Of a stretch of 64,000 bases of DNA, positions 13,286 to 24,500 are shown in pieces (the first letter of the stretch is position 1; each line of letters starts with the position of its first letter). The position numbers and the translations under genes were made by a program. Below the pieces are notes generated by a model. The model was not told the DNA's origin. It made no database searches and worked only from the letters and a program-made list of their open reading frames with translations. Source of the DNA: Puffinus mauretanicus (lineage: Eukaryota > Chordata > Aves > Procellariiformes > Procellariidae); NCBI GenBank assembly GCA_023333565.1, contig JAJKFH010002273.1, forward strand, positions 1,736,001-1,800,000, written 5' to 3'.

Positions 13286-15978
13286 GGAAATATATACTAC
13301 TCCCACAAAGGTATTCTGACTTACCTTCAAAGTGGAAAATGTTTTCAGAATACAAATTTTTAAGTCAGTGATAGATAAGATATATGCGTGTATTCAGTCA
13401 AGAAGCAGTCTAGTTGCATAATTGTGATTCATTTTGATTTTTTCTTCAAAGTGAACTATCAGCAGCCACTACAGAAATGGTAAAAAAATAAAATGCAAAG
13501 ATGAATTTATTAAATATGTTAAACAAACAGAACCCATCTGTTTGTGAGCATTCGGTGAGCCAAAAAGAAAAAAATGTTTTGAATACATATTTCTGAGTGA
13601 GTTCATTGCTTAGCTCTACAAATTTCTGTCAAATTGTTGAATACAATAGAAGCTGTTGAAACTTGTCAGAATTCGTGTTCAAAATACAAAGATCTGATTT
13701 TCCTTTAAGGGTTTTGGTTGCATGTTGTTACTAGCATTCATAAATTATCCCATGATTAAGAAAAATGACGTGGCAAACAGAAACAGTTTTAAATTGATGG
13801 TGAAGCATGTTAGTTAGTGACTCTGTTTTAATAGAACATTGTTTTGTACATTTATCACTTTTATTTCTAAAATTAGGTGGTTCAGAATGGATCTTTGGTT
13901 TTGTGTGTAGTCAGACTCTTTTTATGTATTCAGTACAGCCTTTACTTATGTTTATACCTCGTTTATTTTGTTTAAGAACTACTTATGTGCTTTTATCATT
14001 TAGCTTTCTATTGTTGGTGCCAAATCCTGAAAAATTGGTCCCTGTAGTATGCTGCAGCCATTAAATACCAGTTGGTTGCAGACTATCGTTTGAACTTATT
14101 AAAATGTGATTCATCCACTGCCAAGTTTATTAACAAGCCTTGTGCTGGGCCAGGCATTATACATCAAGGGAAAAAAATGCAAACTCTCGTGGGTAGAGTT
14201 GGACAACTAAATTCTGTGAGGGTAGTTAACTCCTGTCTACACTGAATCCGGGAGCGTGCTGCTGTCCCTTTTCTCTTCTTTTTCACTTCTGTTTTTTCTT
14301 AAGTGGCCAAGGGAACAGGCGCTTGAAGACGTGAGTGAGCCGAACTTCTGTGGTCCTAATCCCCTAATTAGTCTATCTTGCACAGATGGTATTTAAATTC
14401 CTTTTTGTGTGTGAAGAAAGCATGTGGTAACAATATTCATGAATTTTTATAAGATCAAACATGCTACGTAGATTTTGCTTGCATATTTCTTAACCTTGTA
14501 TTTGGGCCAGACCACTGGGTGGAAACAAATGTGAAATTGAACCTAAATACACAATGAAATTCTTACCAAATCACTTTACAGCATGCAATAAATAAGTAAA
14601 TGCATTGCACCACACTGGTGGTATTTGTGACAAGGCAAACAGTTTTTTCATTATCTTGGTCGTTGACCCCAAAAAGTAAAATGCAGTAAAGTTTGCATTA
14701 TTGCACTCATTCCAATGTTATATCCAATAGTATATTATAAAGGAGCTATGCTTTACTTATCTTTTGAATAATAAACTGACAAAGACATACTGAATTTTCA
14801 AGTTTAAAGTATATAGTACGTTAATTTTCTATAGAATGATTTAAGCATTTTGGACAAAGGGATTATATAATGTAGATGTCAGAGGGAGATGCATTACTGT
14901 AAAGCACTTGTATTGGGAAGACATTTGCAGACAATTTTTTTTTTAATCTATCACATAAATATCCCCAATATTATATACCAGAAAAAATTGCATACTTGCT
15001 TTAAAAATGACTCCAATGATGACAGTGTTTTGGATTTTCTTTTGCATCACCCATGGAACCAACAAATAACACATAAATGAGCCATCACAAAAGCTGTGAC
15101 TTGCTGTGTTTAAATCTTATATTGAACTTGCCAATTACAGTGACAGTTTCTCATTCTGTGTGGCATTTATATGGTGCAACTGGAATCAAATTGCAGCTTT
15201 TAAATTATCCAAGGTGGACTTTCAGTAAAGGAAATGGGATTTTTCCACATTGTTTTGATAAAACACTGATTTACCGTGTTTTCTTACTGGACATATTTGA
15301 AGTGTTGAAGAGATTCTCGTAAGAACTTCAAAGGAACAAATGAAAGAAAAAAAAGGCATGCAAGTAACATCCAGAGTACAAAACCAGAAGATAAGAAGAA
15401 GTAAAGAAGAGTCAAGCAATAATGGTTATAACAAAATGTTTTGAATCCAATGCTAACAGAATTTGAGAGAATGATGTAAGTTCTAGGGGTTTTTTTAGCA
15501 ATAGAGAGTGAAGATTCTAGAGGAAGATAGGAGTAATGATGCAGGTGGAGAAAAAGAATAACAGGAACAGATTTCCTGTTCTAGGTAAGAAAGATGAGAC
15601 CGATCTCACATAACAGTGAGGCAGAAAGAACAGTCACAGCGTAGGAGACAGGAAAAAGGGATGTGGACACCAGTCTATCTTTTCTTCGCCCCGCCTCCCC
15701 CCCCCAAAAAAAAAAAAAAAGTTCAGATACTGTGCTAAAACTAGCAGAAAGTTGAAGGCTGGGAAGGGACCTCATGAGAATGTGTAAACAATGATGTTCT
15801 AAACTTTTTAAACTCTGTGTGGAACTGAAATAATAGCAATGAGAAAATGTTACCTGCATCATCTCAGTGTCTGAGAAATAATGGGTGAATTAGCATATAT
15901 TAAAAATACATAAATTGCTACTTCACAGATAGAGTGTTTGTGGGTGCCTTAAATTCTTTACAATCATAACAATATATT
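13286..15978. other. Unique AT-rich non-coding sequence
   Basis: No exon, RNA gene or recognisable repeat family was seen apart from the C/A tract listed below. All open frames are short and have no recognisable protein similarity. Confidence 0.65.
15697..15720. repeat. C9-A15 composite homopolymer tract
   Basis: Nine C directly followed by fifteen A on the plus strand (T15G9 on the minus). A near-identical composite tract occurs at 47639-47662. No flanking retrocopy was recognised. Confidence 0.85.
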
Positions 15979-16041
15979 GTAGAATCACGGAATCATTTAG
16001 GTTTGAAAAGACCTTTAAGATCATTGAGTCCAACTGTTAAC

Positions 16042-16914
16042 CTAACACTGCCAAGTCCACCAATAAACCATGTCCCTAAGCACCACATCCACATGTCTTT
16101 TAAATACCTCCAGGGACGGTGACTCAACCTCCTCCCTCGGCAGCCTGTTCCAATGCTTGACAACCCTTTCGGTGAAGAAATTTTTCCTCATATCCAATCT
16201 AAACCTCCCCTGGTGCAACTTGAGGCCATTTCCTCTCGTCCTATCGCTAGTTACTTGGGAGAAGAGACCAACACCCACCTCGCTACAACCTCCTTTCAGG
16301 GAGTTGTAGAGCGCAATGAGGTCTCCCCTCAGCCTCCTCTTCTCCAGGCTACAGAGTCCCAGTTCCCTCAGCCGCTCCTCATAAGACTTGTGCTCCAGGC
16401 CCTTCACCAGCTTCATTGCTCTTCTCTGGACACGCTCCAGCACCTCAATGTCCTTCTTGTAGTGAGGGGCCCAAAACTGAACACAGTATTCGAGGTGCAG
16501 CCTCACCAGTGCCGAGTACAGGGGCACGATCACCTCCCTGCTCCTGCTGGCCACACTATTTCTGATACAGGCCAGGATGCTGTTGGCCTTCTTGGCCACC
16601 TGGGCACACTGCTGGCTCATGTTCAGCCGGCTGTCAACCAACACCCCCAGGTCTTTTTCCGACAGGCAGCTTTCCAGCCACTCTTCCCCAAGCCTGTAGC
16701 ATTGCATGCGGTTGTTGTGGCTGAAGTGCAGGACCCGGCACTTGGCCTTGTTTTGGCCTTGTTGAACCTCATACAATTGGCCTCGGCCCATCGATCCAGT
16801 CTGTCCAGGTCCCTCTGCAGAGCCTTCCTACCCTCCAGCAGATCAACACTCCTGCTCAATTTGGTGTCATCTGCAAACTTACTGAGGGTGCACTCGATCC
16901 CCTCATCCAGTTAA
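16042..16914 (-). pseudogene. CR1 ORF2 RT C-terminal fragment, frameshifted
   Basis: The minus strand encodes the CR1 ORF2 C-terminus in two frames. The upstream frame (about 16859 down to 16764) reads the [20 protein letters not shown] block. A perfect 11-bp tandem duplication at 16742-16763 then shifts the frame, and the rest ([58 protein letters not shown]) continues down to 16042. The Arg codon lost to a stop in copy A is intact here. The fragment lacks the FADD catalytic block, which lies beyond the 5' truncation. It is non-functional. Confidence 0.92.
16742..16763. repeat. 11-bp tandem duplication inside CR1 copy B
   Basis: The unit TTGGCCTTGTT occurs twice in perfect tandem. Copy A has a single unit at the equivalent place, so this is a duplication private to this insertion (or its source). 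It causes the ORF2 frameshift. Confidence 0.9.
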
Positions 16915-16935
16915 CTCATAAAGACATTGAACATT

Positions 16936-17829
16936 TTAGTGAGAAGGGATGAGTGGCTAAGAAATATTGTTCTATATTTGAAATTTTCTATGCACTGAAG
17001 GAACTCGGTGATTCCTTCTGTGCCATCTTGAGGAGACAGGCTCCCCATGTGTTACTAGAGATAGGTAGCCGATGGTTTCCATCTGAAAGGTGGTAAGTTT
17101 TATGTAATGAAGTTCAAATTTCAAGTCCTGATATGTGTGCTTGTGCCTTATTTGAGAATATTGGGTTTTGTTTCCAAGTTACTGGCTCTCCAGTAGGTGA
17201 AGAAAAAGGCTAACGTTTGTTTTGTGTTGAGAACTATCAGTTCTTTTAAGAAGTGACTCTATATTCTCCTTATGTGAAGTTTATTAAGACATTTTGTATT
17301 TACTTGGATTTGTTTAGCATCATGGGTGTAAAAATGAAGTATAGGAAGTTGAAGGAAGCTATTTTTGTTAAACATATACATTTTTCTAAAACGCCTAAGA
17401 AAGTGTTGGTGGTTTATATGCCACTGAAGCAGAGGTGTGGAATACCTTGTTTAACATGGATATTTATTTAACACATAGCTATTGTGACTACTTTATATTG
17501 TAAACAAAGTTGTAATTGTCATTTGATAACTGTTGGCATTGCATGGCTTTTGTTAGCTTGCTGCATACTACCACAGTTTTTCCTCTTGTACTGTAGGCAG
17601 CAAGCCTTGCACAAAACTTGTCCTTCAAATTATCTTTCTCCCAAGGAAATGAGAATGGACAGTGTTTGAAAGATACACATTCATTGTGAGTGTATATATC
17701 AGCACCATATTTTTCAGCTAGTTGAATGATAAGCCTGGGAGAAAGTGCCAACAGGAGACATTCTCCGCTACTGTTCAGGAAGAATCGCAAAGCAGATCTT
17801 TTGAATCAGCCTCCAGTATCAATCCTGGT
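16936..17829. other. Unique AT-rich sequence
   Basis: Nothing recognisable as a gene or repeat between the two CR1-clade fragments. Open frames of 60-100 codons are present on both strands but are low in complexity and carry no motif. Confidence 0.6.
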
Positions 17830-18085
17830 AAATGTCTGTCTAATCCATTTTTAAAGATCTGCAATGTTGGAGACTCCACTATTTCCTGAGTGTAATCCAT
17901 TCTACTGTTTCATTATTTCATTCCCTAACATCTAACCTGAATTATCCTTGCTGTAATTTAAATGCATTACTTCTTGTCCAGTCCACTAGGGACACCGAGA
18001 ATTGTTCTTTTTCTCTTTGCAACAACCTTTACATATTTGAAAACTGTTATCATGGGCCCCATACCACTTTTCTCCCAGCTAAAGG
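17830..18085 (-). mobile_element. Ancient CR1/L3-clade LINE fragment
   Basis: The plus strand reads as the antisense of a CR1-clade ORF2 C-terminus. It holds, in order, TTTTTAAAGATCTGCAATG with GGAGACTCCACTATTTCC, then CTAACCTGAATTATCC, then TTACTTCTTGTCC, then TTTGCAACAACCTTTACATA and TTGAAAACTGTTATCATG. These correspond, with correct order and spacing, to the antisense blocks seen in CR1 copies B and C (for example AATACCTCCAGGGA, CTAAACCTCCC, CCTCTCGTCCTATC, CTACAACCTCCTTTCAGG). It is much more diverged than the CR1 copies, so it is an older L3/CR1-type insertion. No frame survives. Confidence 0.8.
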
Positions 18086-20974
18086 TGTGGATTTTGAGAC
18101 ATTAATATAATTTGCATAAATCTTATTTTCATAAGTCTTATGCAGTGATTACAATAGCAAAAGCAAGAACACATTTTCACATAGCTGAAGTAAGTAAGCA
18201 TTTGAAAGAACATTTCTGGTTTGTAATTGTGATCATGTGGCAAGAGAAACAATGAACTTTTGGTGGCATAAAAATGGCCCTGCAGCGCTGTTGGCAGCAG
18301 GGCCTTTGCTGTTTGACCTGCCCATTAGTCCAGCTTTGTTACTGTCGTAGTTCTCCACATTGAGAAAACAGAGTGATTATCTTGTGGTGCCCTTTCACGG
18401 TACATTGTGCATATAAAGCATGCCCATAGTGGCAGAGCTACTGTATTCATGCCATGGCAGGGGCATGCTGGAGTGGGAGACGGGACACGTCCCACGCTGT
18501 GTTCCTTTCAGCTGCCAAGAAGGGAGGTGAATGAAAGATGAGTCAGATACCAGATGGAGTTACAAAGAGATATTTGGGGCAGTATGTATTAAAACACAGA
18601 TGCAAGTGTTCTCCTTAGGCTGATTCTGAATGACAATGCATGCTGATACCGAGTACCACTCAAGCAGGTATGTAATGAAGCACTCTCTTTCACAGCAGGA
18701 CCATTCAATATCCCTCCAGAATTTCTTCTTGTGTAATATACCAATACTAAAAATATTCCAGGGGAAACTATTTTGTTAAAAAGGAGTTCTTGGTGTAGTG
18801 ACTTGATGAATGGAACTGCTAAGATTTTCTTCACTCACTTCCAAGTGACAAACAAGTGTTTTCAAACAGTGTAAGTGACAAAGTAGCAAAATCTGTGCCA
18901 CAGGAAAAGCCATGAGACTATGCCACAGTCATAGAATCACTCATTGAGGGGACAAATGCTTGTCTTGTATGCCAGGTGCATTGCACAAAGGTGAATTAAT
19001 TCATTTGGGATGTAGTCACACTGGGCAAGAGGAAGATCTCTTCACTGTGCTAGAGATCAGATTTTGCCGATTCAGAAGCTCATTGGCTTTTGCTATTTAG
19101 GTGTCTGATTTTTAATCTAAATAATGAACTATCAGGGATGGTTGTAAGCATGAAAGAAACCTTGAAACTGATGAACTTTTCAAGCAATTGTTTAGTGATC
19201 CCAGTGATATTGAAATGTTTATACAGTAGCCTGGGAAAAGAAGGCGACCTGGTGCAGGCATACAAGTGCAGACAGAGCTTCAGTCGATGGACAAAGGAAT
19301 ACAGACAACCCAGAAATAAGATCTAACAGTTTAGCTAGCCCATCTATTTCTCTTTTGACGGAAGAGAGACAGCAAAATTTGATCTCTCCAGAGGGAGATA
19401 GTAGTGCAAACTAAACAATAAATCCTTCTGAAAGACACAGTTACCTCAGTTCTCTTGAAAAGGTGAATAAAATAAATGAGACATGTGAAAATAACACTCT
19501 TTGTCAGGCTGTTTCTCCTGAAACATTCGAATTGAAGAAAATGAGAAGAGGGAAGATATTTTTAATTGAGTCTGATAGTTTAATGTAATGGTTTTATGAG
19601 TAATTTAATGTTTAAAGAATTTTTGAAGACAAGCGAAGTGAGAAAAGGACCGTGACTAAATACTTTTCCTTAGTTCTGTATCCTTTTTCTTCGAATACTG
19701 AAAGATATTATAGGAAAATTGAAAGCGCAAAGTAAAGTTATGAAATCATCTACACAAAAAGGAAACCATACTGGCTTTTGCTCAATACTGTGTAAACTAG
19801 CAAGAAGAGAAAAGTATTTTCAACCATATGCAACAGCAAGAAAAGCTACATAGAAGCTGGTTTTAAAAAGCAGAGTTTGAAAAGTGTACAGCATCAGCAG
19901 AAATAACACTTGGTTTCTGGTGGAAAAACTTTAAAATTGACTTTAAATGTGAGAAGAAATAGTTATCCTGCACACAATTTCTGTAATTCTTTCGGCATCC
20001 TTGACATTGAAAATGTTTGAATTGCAACAGCAGAAGTTGGGACGTAATTCAACAAGTGAAAAGGCCAAGTTTGAAATCACTAAGTGGGTCAGAATTTTAT
20101 GGAAAGCACCACATGTCTTGGGATCGAATCTTGCAAAGAGGTGATGTTACATACAAATCTTCCTCTGCTCTACAGCAGCGATAACATAAAAGTCACATTT
20201 TTCATGCTCTCAAGAGTGAAGCAAACCCCCAAAAACCAGTCCGTCTTTAAATTAGGCTGTGGTTTATGGTAATGATCCATTATTATTAATTTGCATCTTT
20301 GTAAGCTACTGGCTAGGATCTCCCTTACAAACGGAGAGTCCAAGGTGCCTGCTTTAGTGGTGGGGTTTAAGATTGTTTTCCTCAGCATTTCTGTTACCTA
20401 ATGACAGGGAACTTTCTGCTGAACATGCTGACTTTAAAATTTTTTATTCAGCATGATGTTTTTTTGGCATCCTACTCTGAACATGTTTTTACCCTATTGG
20501 TAGTGTCTGATGAAAACAGCTGCATTTTGGTGTTAGGGAAAAGAGATTAACTCAGCATTGCAAATGTCTGACTCCCCATAATCCTTGCCTTCGAGATTTT
20601 GTTTCAGTAATGAATATGATAGTAGGACTATCAAATAGTACAGAAGAGAAGTAGGAGGGAAAGTGGATGTGTAGGATCATTTGTTTTCAGTTTTGGAAAT
20701 TGTTTGGGGGATGGAGTTTTTTCAGTTTAACAGGTGAATATTTGATCATACTTTAGTCCCTCACCCTTTTAATGGTAGTATATTTTAAGGAAAAGACATG
20801 TTAGTCTGTCATTAAATGACTTTTTTTTTCCTAATTTTAACTTCAAAACATTGTCACCTTTGGTCTTGTGCAATAGCATGAGTCTACAGATATTAGTATT
20901 AGCAGTTCACCCAGCAAAGAGGATAAAATAATTTTAAATTCAGTATTGGCTGAAGCTCATAGCCCTGTATGAAC
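18086..20974. other. Unique AT-rich non-coding sequence
   Basis: No supported gene or repeat family was seen. Small open frames near 18.6-18.8 kb and 19.1-19.3 kb show no recognisable domain. Confidence 0.6.
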
Positions 20975-21540
20975 AGATGATGAACAGAAAGTCCTGCATT
21001 TAAGGTGAATAACAGAATTGTCAAATATAAGCAATGATCTTATGAAGCAAAAGTGACTGAAAAAGAGAAGGTTTATGAGGGTATCAGATCATCTGGTGAG
21101 ATTCAGCTTAAAAATGTTATTGTTAATTAGATAAGGAAGCATTTGTGCGATTGTAGAAAAACTAGGTGAGACCTCATCTGAAATACCGTATACAACTTTT
21201 ATCTCATGTTCCAGAGACATGAATTGAGACTAGGAGTGATGCTAAGGAGAGCTACAGGAATGACTGGAAGAATGATGAATCAGGGTTGTAAGAACAGACT
21301 GTAAGAGCAGCTTTACTTGGCTTAGTGAAATGGAGAACTAAAAACTCTGTACTGTATGAATGGTGTAGAAGAGGAAGGTATTTCCTTATTGTTAAAAGAC
21401 CAGATTTTACCCAAGAACAAATGAATAGAAAATGATCTTAAATAAAACCTGACTAGAAATTTAAAAAGGAGGTTTAATTTTAAGAGATGTGAAGTTTTGA
21501 AGCAGCTTTTTGGTTGGAGTACTGGGGGCAAAACTGTAAC
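20975..21540 (+). mobile_element. Ancient CR1/L3-clade LINE fragment, sense
   Basis: Decayed sense-strand CR1/L3 sequence. Recognisable blocks in order are AAAGTCCTGCATTTAAGG (about 20990), GACTGAAAAAGAGAAGG (about 21055), GAGACCTCATCTGAAATACC (about 21168) and a later AGGAGGTTTAATTTTAAGAG (about 21468). In copy A the same order is GGGTCCTGCACTTGGG, GAGGAAAAGGACCTGG, AGGCCGCACCTCGAATACTG and GGGGAGGTTTAGACTGGACA. Order and spacing agree but identity is low and there are many indels. Both boundaries are approximate. Confidence 0.6.
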
Positions 21541-24500
21541 TTTCTAAGACAGATTTCAATAAATATATTAGAAAGTTATATACTTTGATGTGGAACTAAG
21601 GACTAGCCTCATTAATTCAGAACATCTGTACTTATCTTGTGTTGTTATGAAGTACATGATTGTAAGGATACATCTTTGAATAACATTTAACAAGGAACAT
21701 ATTTCAAAAATAATAGGTTTTTTAAAAAATTACCCGATTTAACTTGCATTTAATTAAAACATTGACAATGTAAAGCAAACCCTTGTATCCTGTGAGTGGG
21801 ATGCTTGGTGTTTTTCATTGCAAGTGAATGTCATATACTGGAAAGAGTACTACACTCTTGCCTTATAACATGCAGTTAACTATTGTTCCTCGTGTATCTT
21901 TGTTCCTAGCGTGGTCTGAACGTGGATAATTACAAGTAATGGAAGACAGCTGTGATGTACCAAACATTCTTTTTTTCCCTTTTATCTTTTGTGTGAGTGG
22001 GTAATGTCTACGACTGTCCCTGTCCCTGACTGTGAAAGCTATAGTTAAAAGTTGCAACTCAAATTCCATTGTAAATCTGTGTTTTATTCACTTGTGGATT
22101 TCTTCCTTGGAGCTTAAGCCTGATTTTTTTTTTTTATTTTTCTTCTGCTGCTGTTGACAAGGTTGGTATTTTTTTTTGTCTTGTAATACCATACTTTAAA
22201 ATCTCGGAGTAGTGTACATCAAGGACCCCAAATACCCAAGTTATTTTACAATTTTTTTTAAAATAGAGCTATTTCATCATGAAAAAAGAGGAATTTCTGT
22301 GGCACTGTCATAGTCCTTATGTGCCTATTTTGTTGAATAACTCTCAAATGTTTATCATGCGTGTTGTCAACTAAATAAATCCAGCATTTTTTTTTGTATA
22401 CACTTGAGATAATAGTTGAAGCATTTGTTTCTGCTTTCTGTGTACTAATCTAGTATATATGTTCAGTCACTCTGGTGTCCATCCTTTAAAAAACCAAAGA
22501 GATTTCAGGGGCCAGGCATTTCTTTTGTTTCATGCTAATGGAAGTCTGGTTAACTGTTTGAGTAACCTGGTCACCTCAGTCAGAAAGTTTAGTCACCTCT
22601 GTCAAATAAAGTGCAAGACAAATTCTTTTTGCATTGATGGAACTTGTACTAAGAACGTCTTATGTACAGAGACATCCTGCAGATTCCAGGTGCTTTTAAT
22701 TTTCTGCATGTTTGTAAAAAGAAAATGATCCATTAATCAAAATAGTTATTTATTCTTTCTTACCAAACCTTAAATTTCCCATGGATGTTTCACAATTATA
22801 TCCTACTATATTGCAGATGCACCTGAGTCTTAATTAATTGATAAACTAAGTTAATAGGTAAAGTTAATACGTTCTCTGATAGGAGACGATTTACTAAAAT
22901 GGATACAATCCAACATATACATATTCTAGACATTAAAACTTCAAAGAAAATTGTTATATACAGGTAAAATTTGAGCTGGTTGTTCCTATTCATCTTTGAA
23001 TATTAAGTATAATTAGTTTAGTATGGTTGCCTAGTTTCTTTTTAATCACCATTTTATATAGCTTAGTTTAAAAGGCTCTTTTTTCATGAGTCATTTTTTC
23101 TTCTTTTTTTGAGAGTTTTAATGGTTTTGCCTGTGAGTGTACATATATGCCCCCTGCATAATATTTTATATTCTGAAATGCATCTGCAGCTAGTTGTATG
23201 CTTTCCTACATGTAACATTTTCTAGCTGAGAGGGTGTTACTCTTAAACAAGTCATTCTGAGTTTTCTGAAGCTTTCAGTTAGTGCACAAGAAGCGAAATG
23301 GAAAAAGTACACGAGTATTCCTAACCTGTTTCCTCCGAAGTGAGCGAAGTCCGCTGCTAAATTCACATTTGCAGTCAGTTGTTCATGTCATAAAATCTAG
23401 TTCAGTTGCAATGATTCCCTTACTGTCTTTAGAAGGAAAAGTTAACCATTTTTTGTGATAAAGAGAAAAAAATGAGTAAGTTTTAGACAGGAATAAGTTT
23501 GGCACCTGGGTTTTGTTTGGCTGTTTTCAGTGGAAAAACTTCCCTTCTCAGAAAGACTTCTCCGCATCAGGTTTTTTGTTGTTTGTTTTTTTGGTGGTTT
23601 GGGTTGTTTTTTTTTTAAGGGCTTCCTTTCACAAATTCAGCTAAAGCTTTGGGTTAAATATAGGGAAGCTATTACTTTATCTGAGTGTCAGGATAGTCTA
23701 GCATGAAACAGTGGTAATGATAAATAGCTTCACTTAGTGCCGAGAATGTCCAACTCAAAGAAAAGAAGTACAGCCTAATTGCAGTATTCTTTACTGGTTT
23801 CCGCTTGTGTTTGTATTTACACTTTTCATCTCACAAGTGCCGTTGACTCAAATTTTGTATTTACTGTGGGCCTTTGCTTGGTTAATTGTATGTCAAAATT
23901 GAAACTTCAGAAGCAGAGATGAGTGGCAGGGAACGCACCTCAGCAGAAAACTTTCTTCAAAAATCGGTCCTTTTATTATCAGTCCTGTTCCACTGAGTAT
24001 TTTCCAAGGCATAATAGGGAATTTTTAATGCAATTATTTAATTAAAATTAAACTATTAAATCTCTTTCCTTATCTCTGATTCACCTCCTTTGGCTTGGCC
24101 TAGAGATATCACCTGTTGATGTGGTGCTTTCTCTGAGATGACCTGAGTTTCTCCTGCCTATATCCTAATGCTTTGTGTCTTTAGGTTAAAGACTATCTTG
24201 TACAAAACCAGCCAGCCAGTGTAATAACTGTTCATTTCTGAAGAGGAACAGCTTATATTGTTGATTATTTAATGAGATGGTCACAGTGCTTAGTGGTGTG
24301 CCTGGCTGACACCCAGCTACCAGAATATCTTTGACCTGTAGAGATGAAAGTCCAAAAAAGACAAATCTTATAGGGAGACTTACAGAAAAAAATTAACTTA
24401 GGTTGAATTTCTTAAATGAAATAAGTTTTCAAATATCTGCTTTTTTCTCTACTACAAGGGTGGAGTGTATGTCTAGGAATTAACCTTACTGAATGCCATG

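Larger units (their letters stand above)
15979..16935 (-). mobile_element. CR1 LINE, 5'-truncated (copy B), antisense
   Basis: A CR1 element inserted in minus orientation. Its 3' tail is at the low-coordinate end (AGAATCACGGAATCATTT, 15981-15998), and it then runs through the 3' UTR and ORF2 C-terminus into the RT region. It stops at about 16935, just short of where copy A still has RT domain, so it is 5'-truncated as is usual for CR1. It shares 3' UTR sequence with copy A. No clean target-site duplication is seen, consistent with CR1 insertion habits. The right boundary is uncertain by about 20 bp because the final bases have diverged. Confidence 0.95.

Noticed and set aside
16153..16914. 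253-codon plus-strand open frame (and similar frames at 64-834 minus and 32146-32442 plus)
   Set aside because: These are antisense shadows of the CR1 ORF2 reading frame. The same antisense peptide recurs in every CR1 copy because the sense sequence is conserved, not because it is coding.
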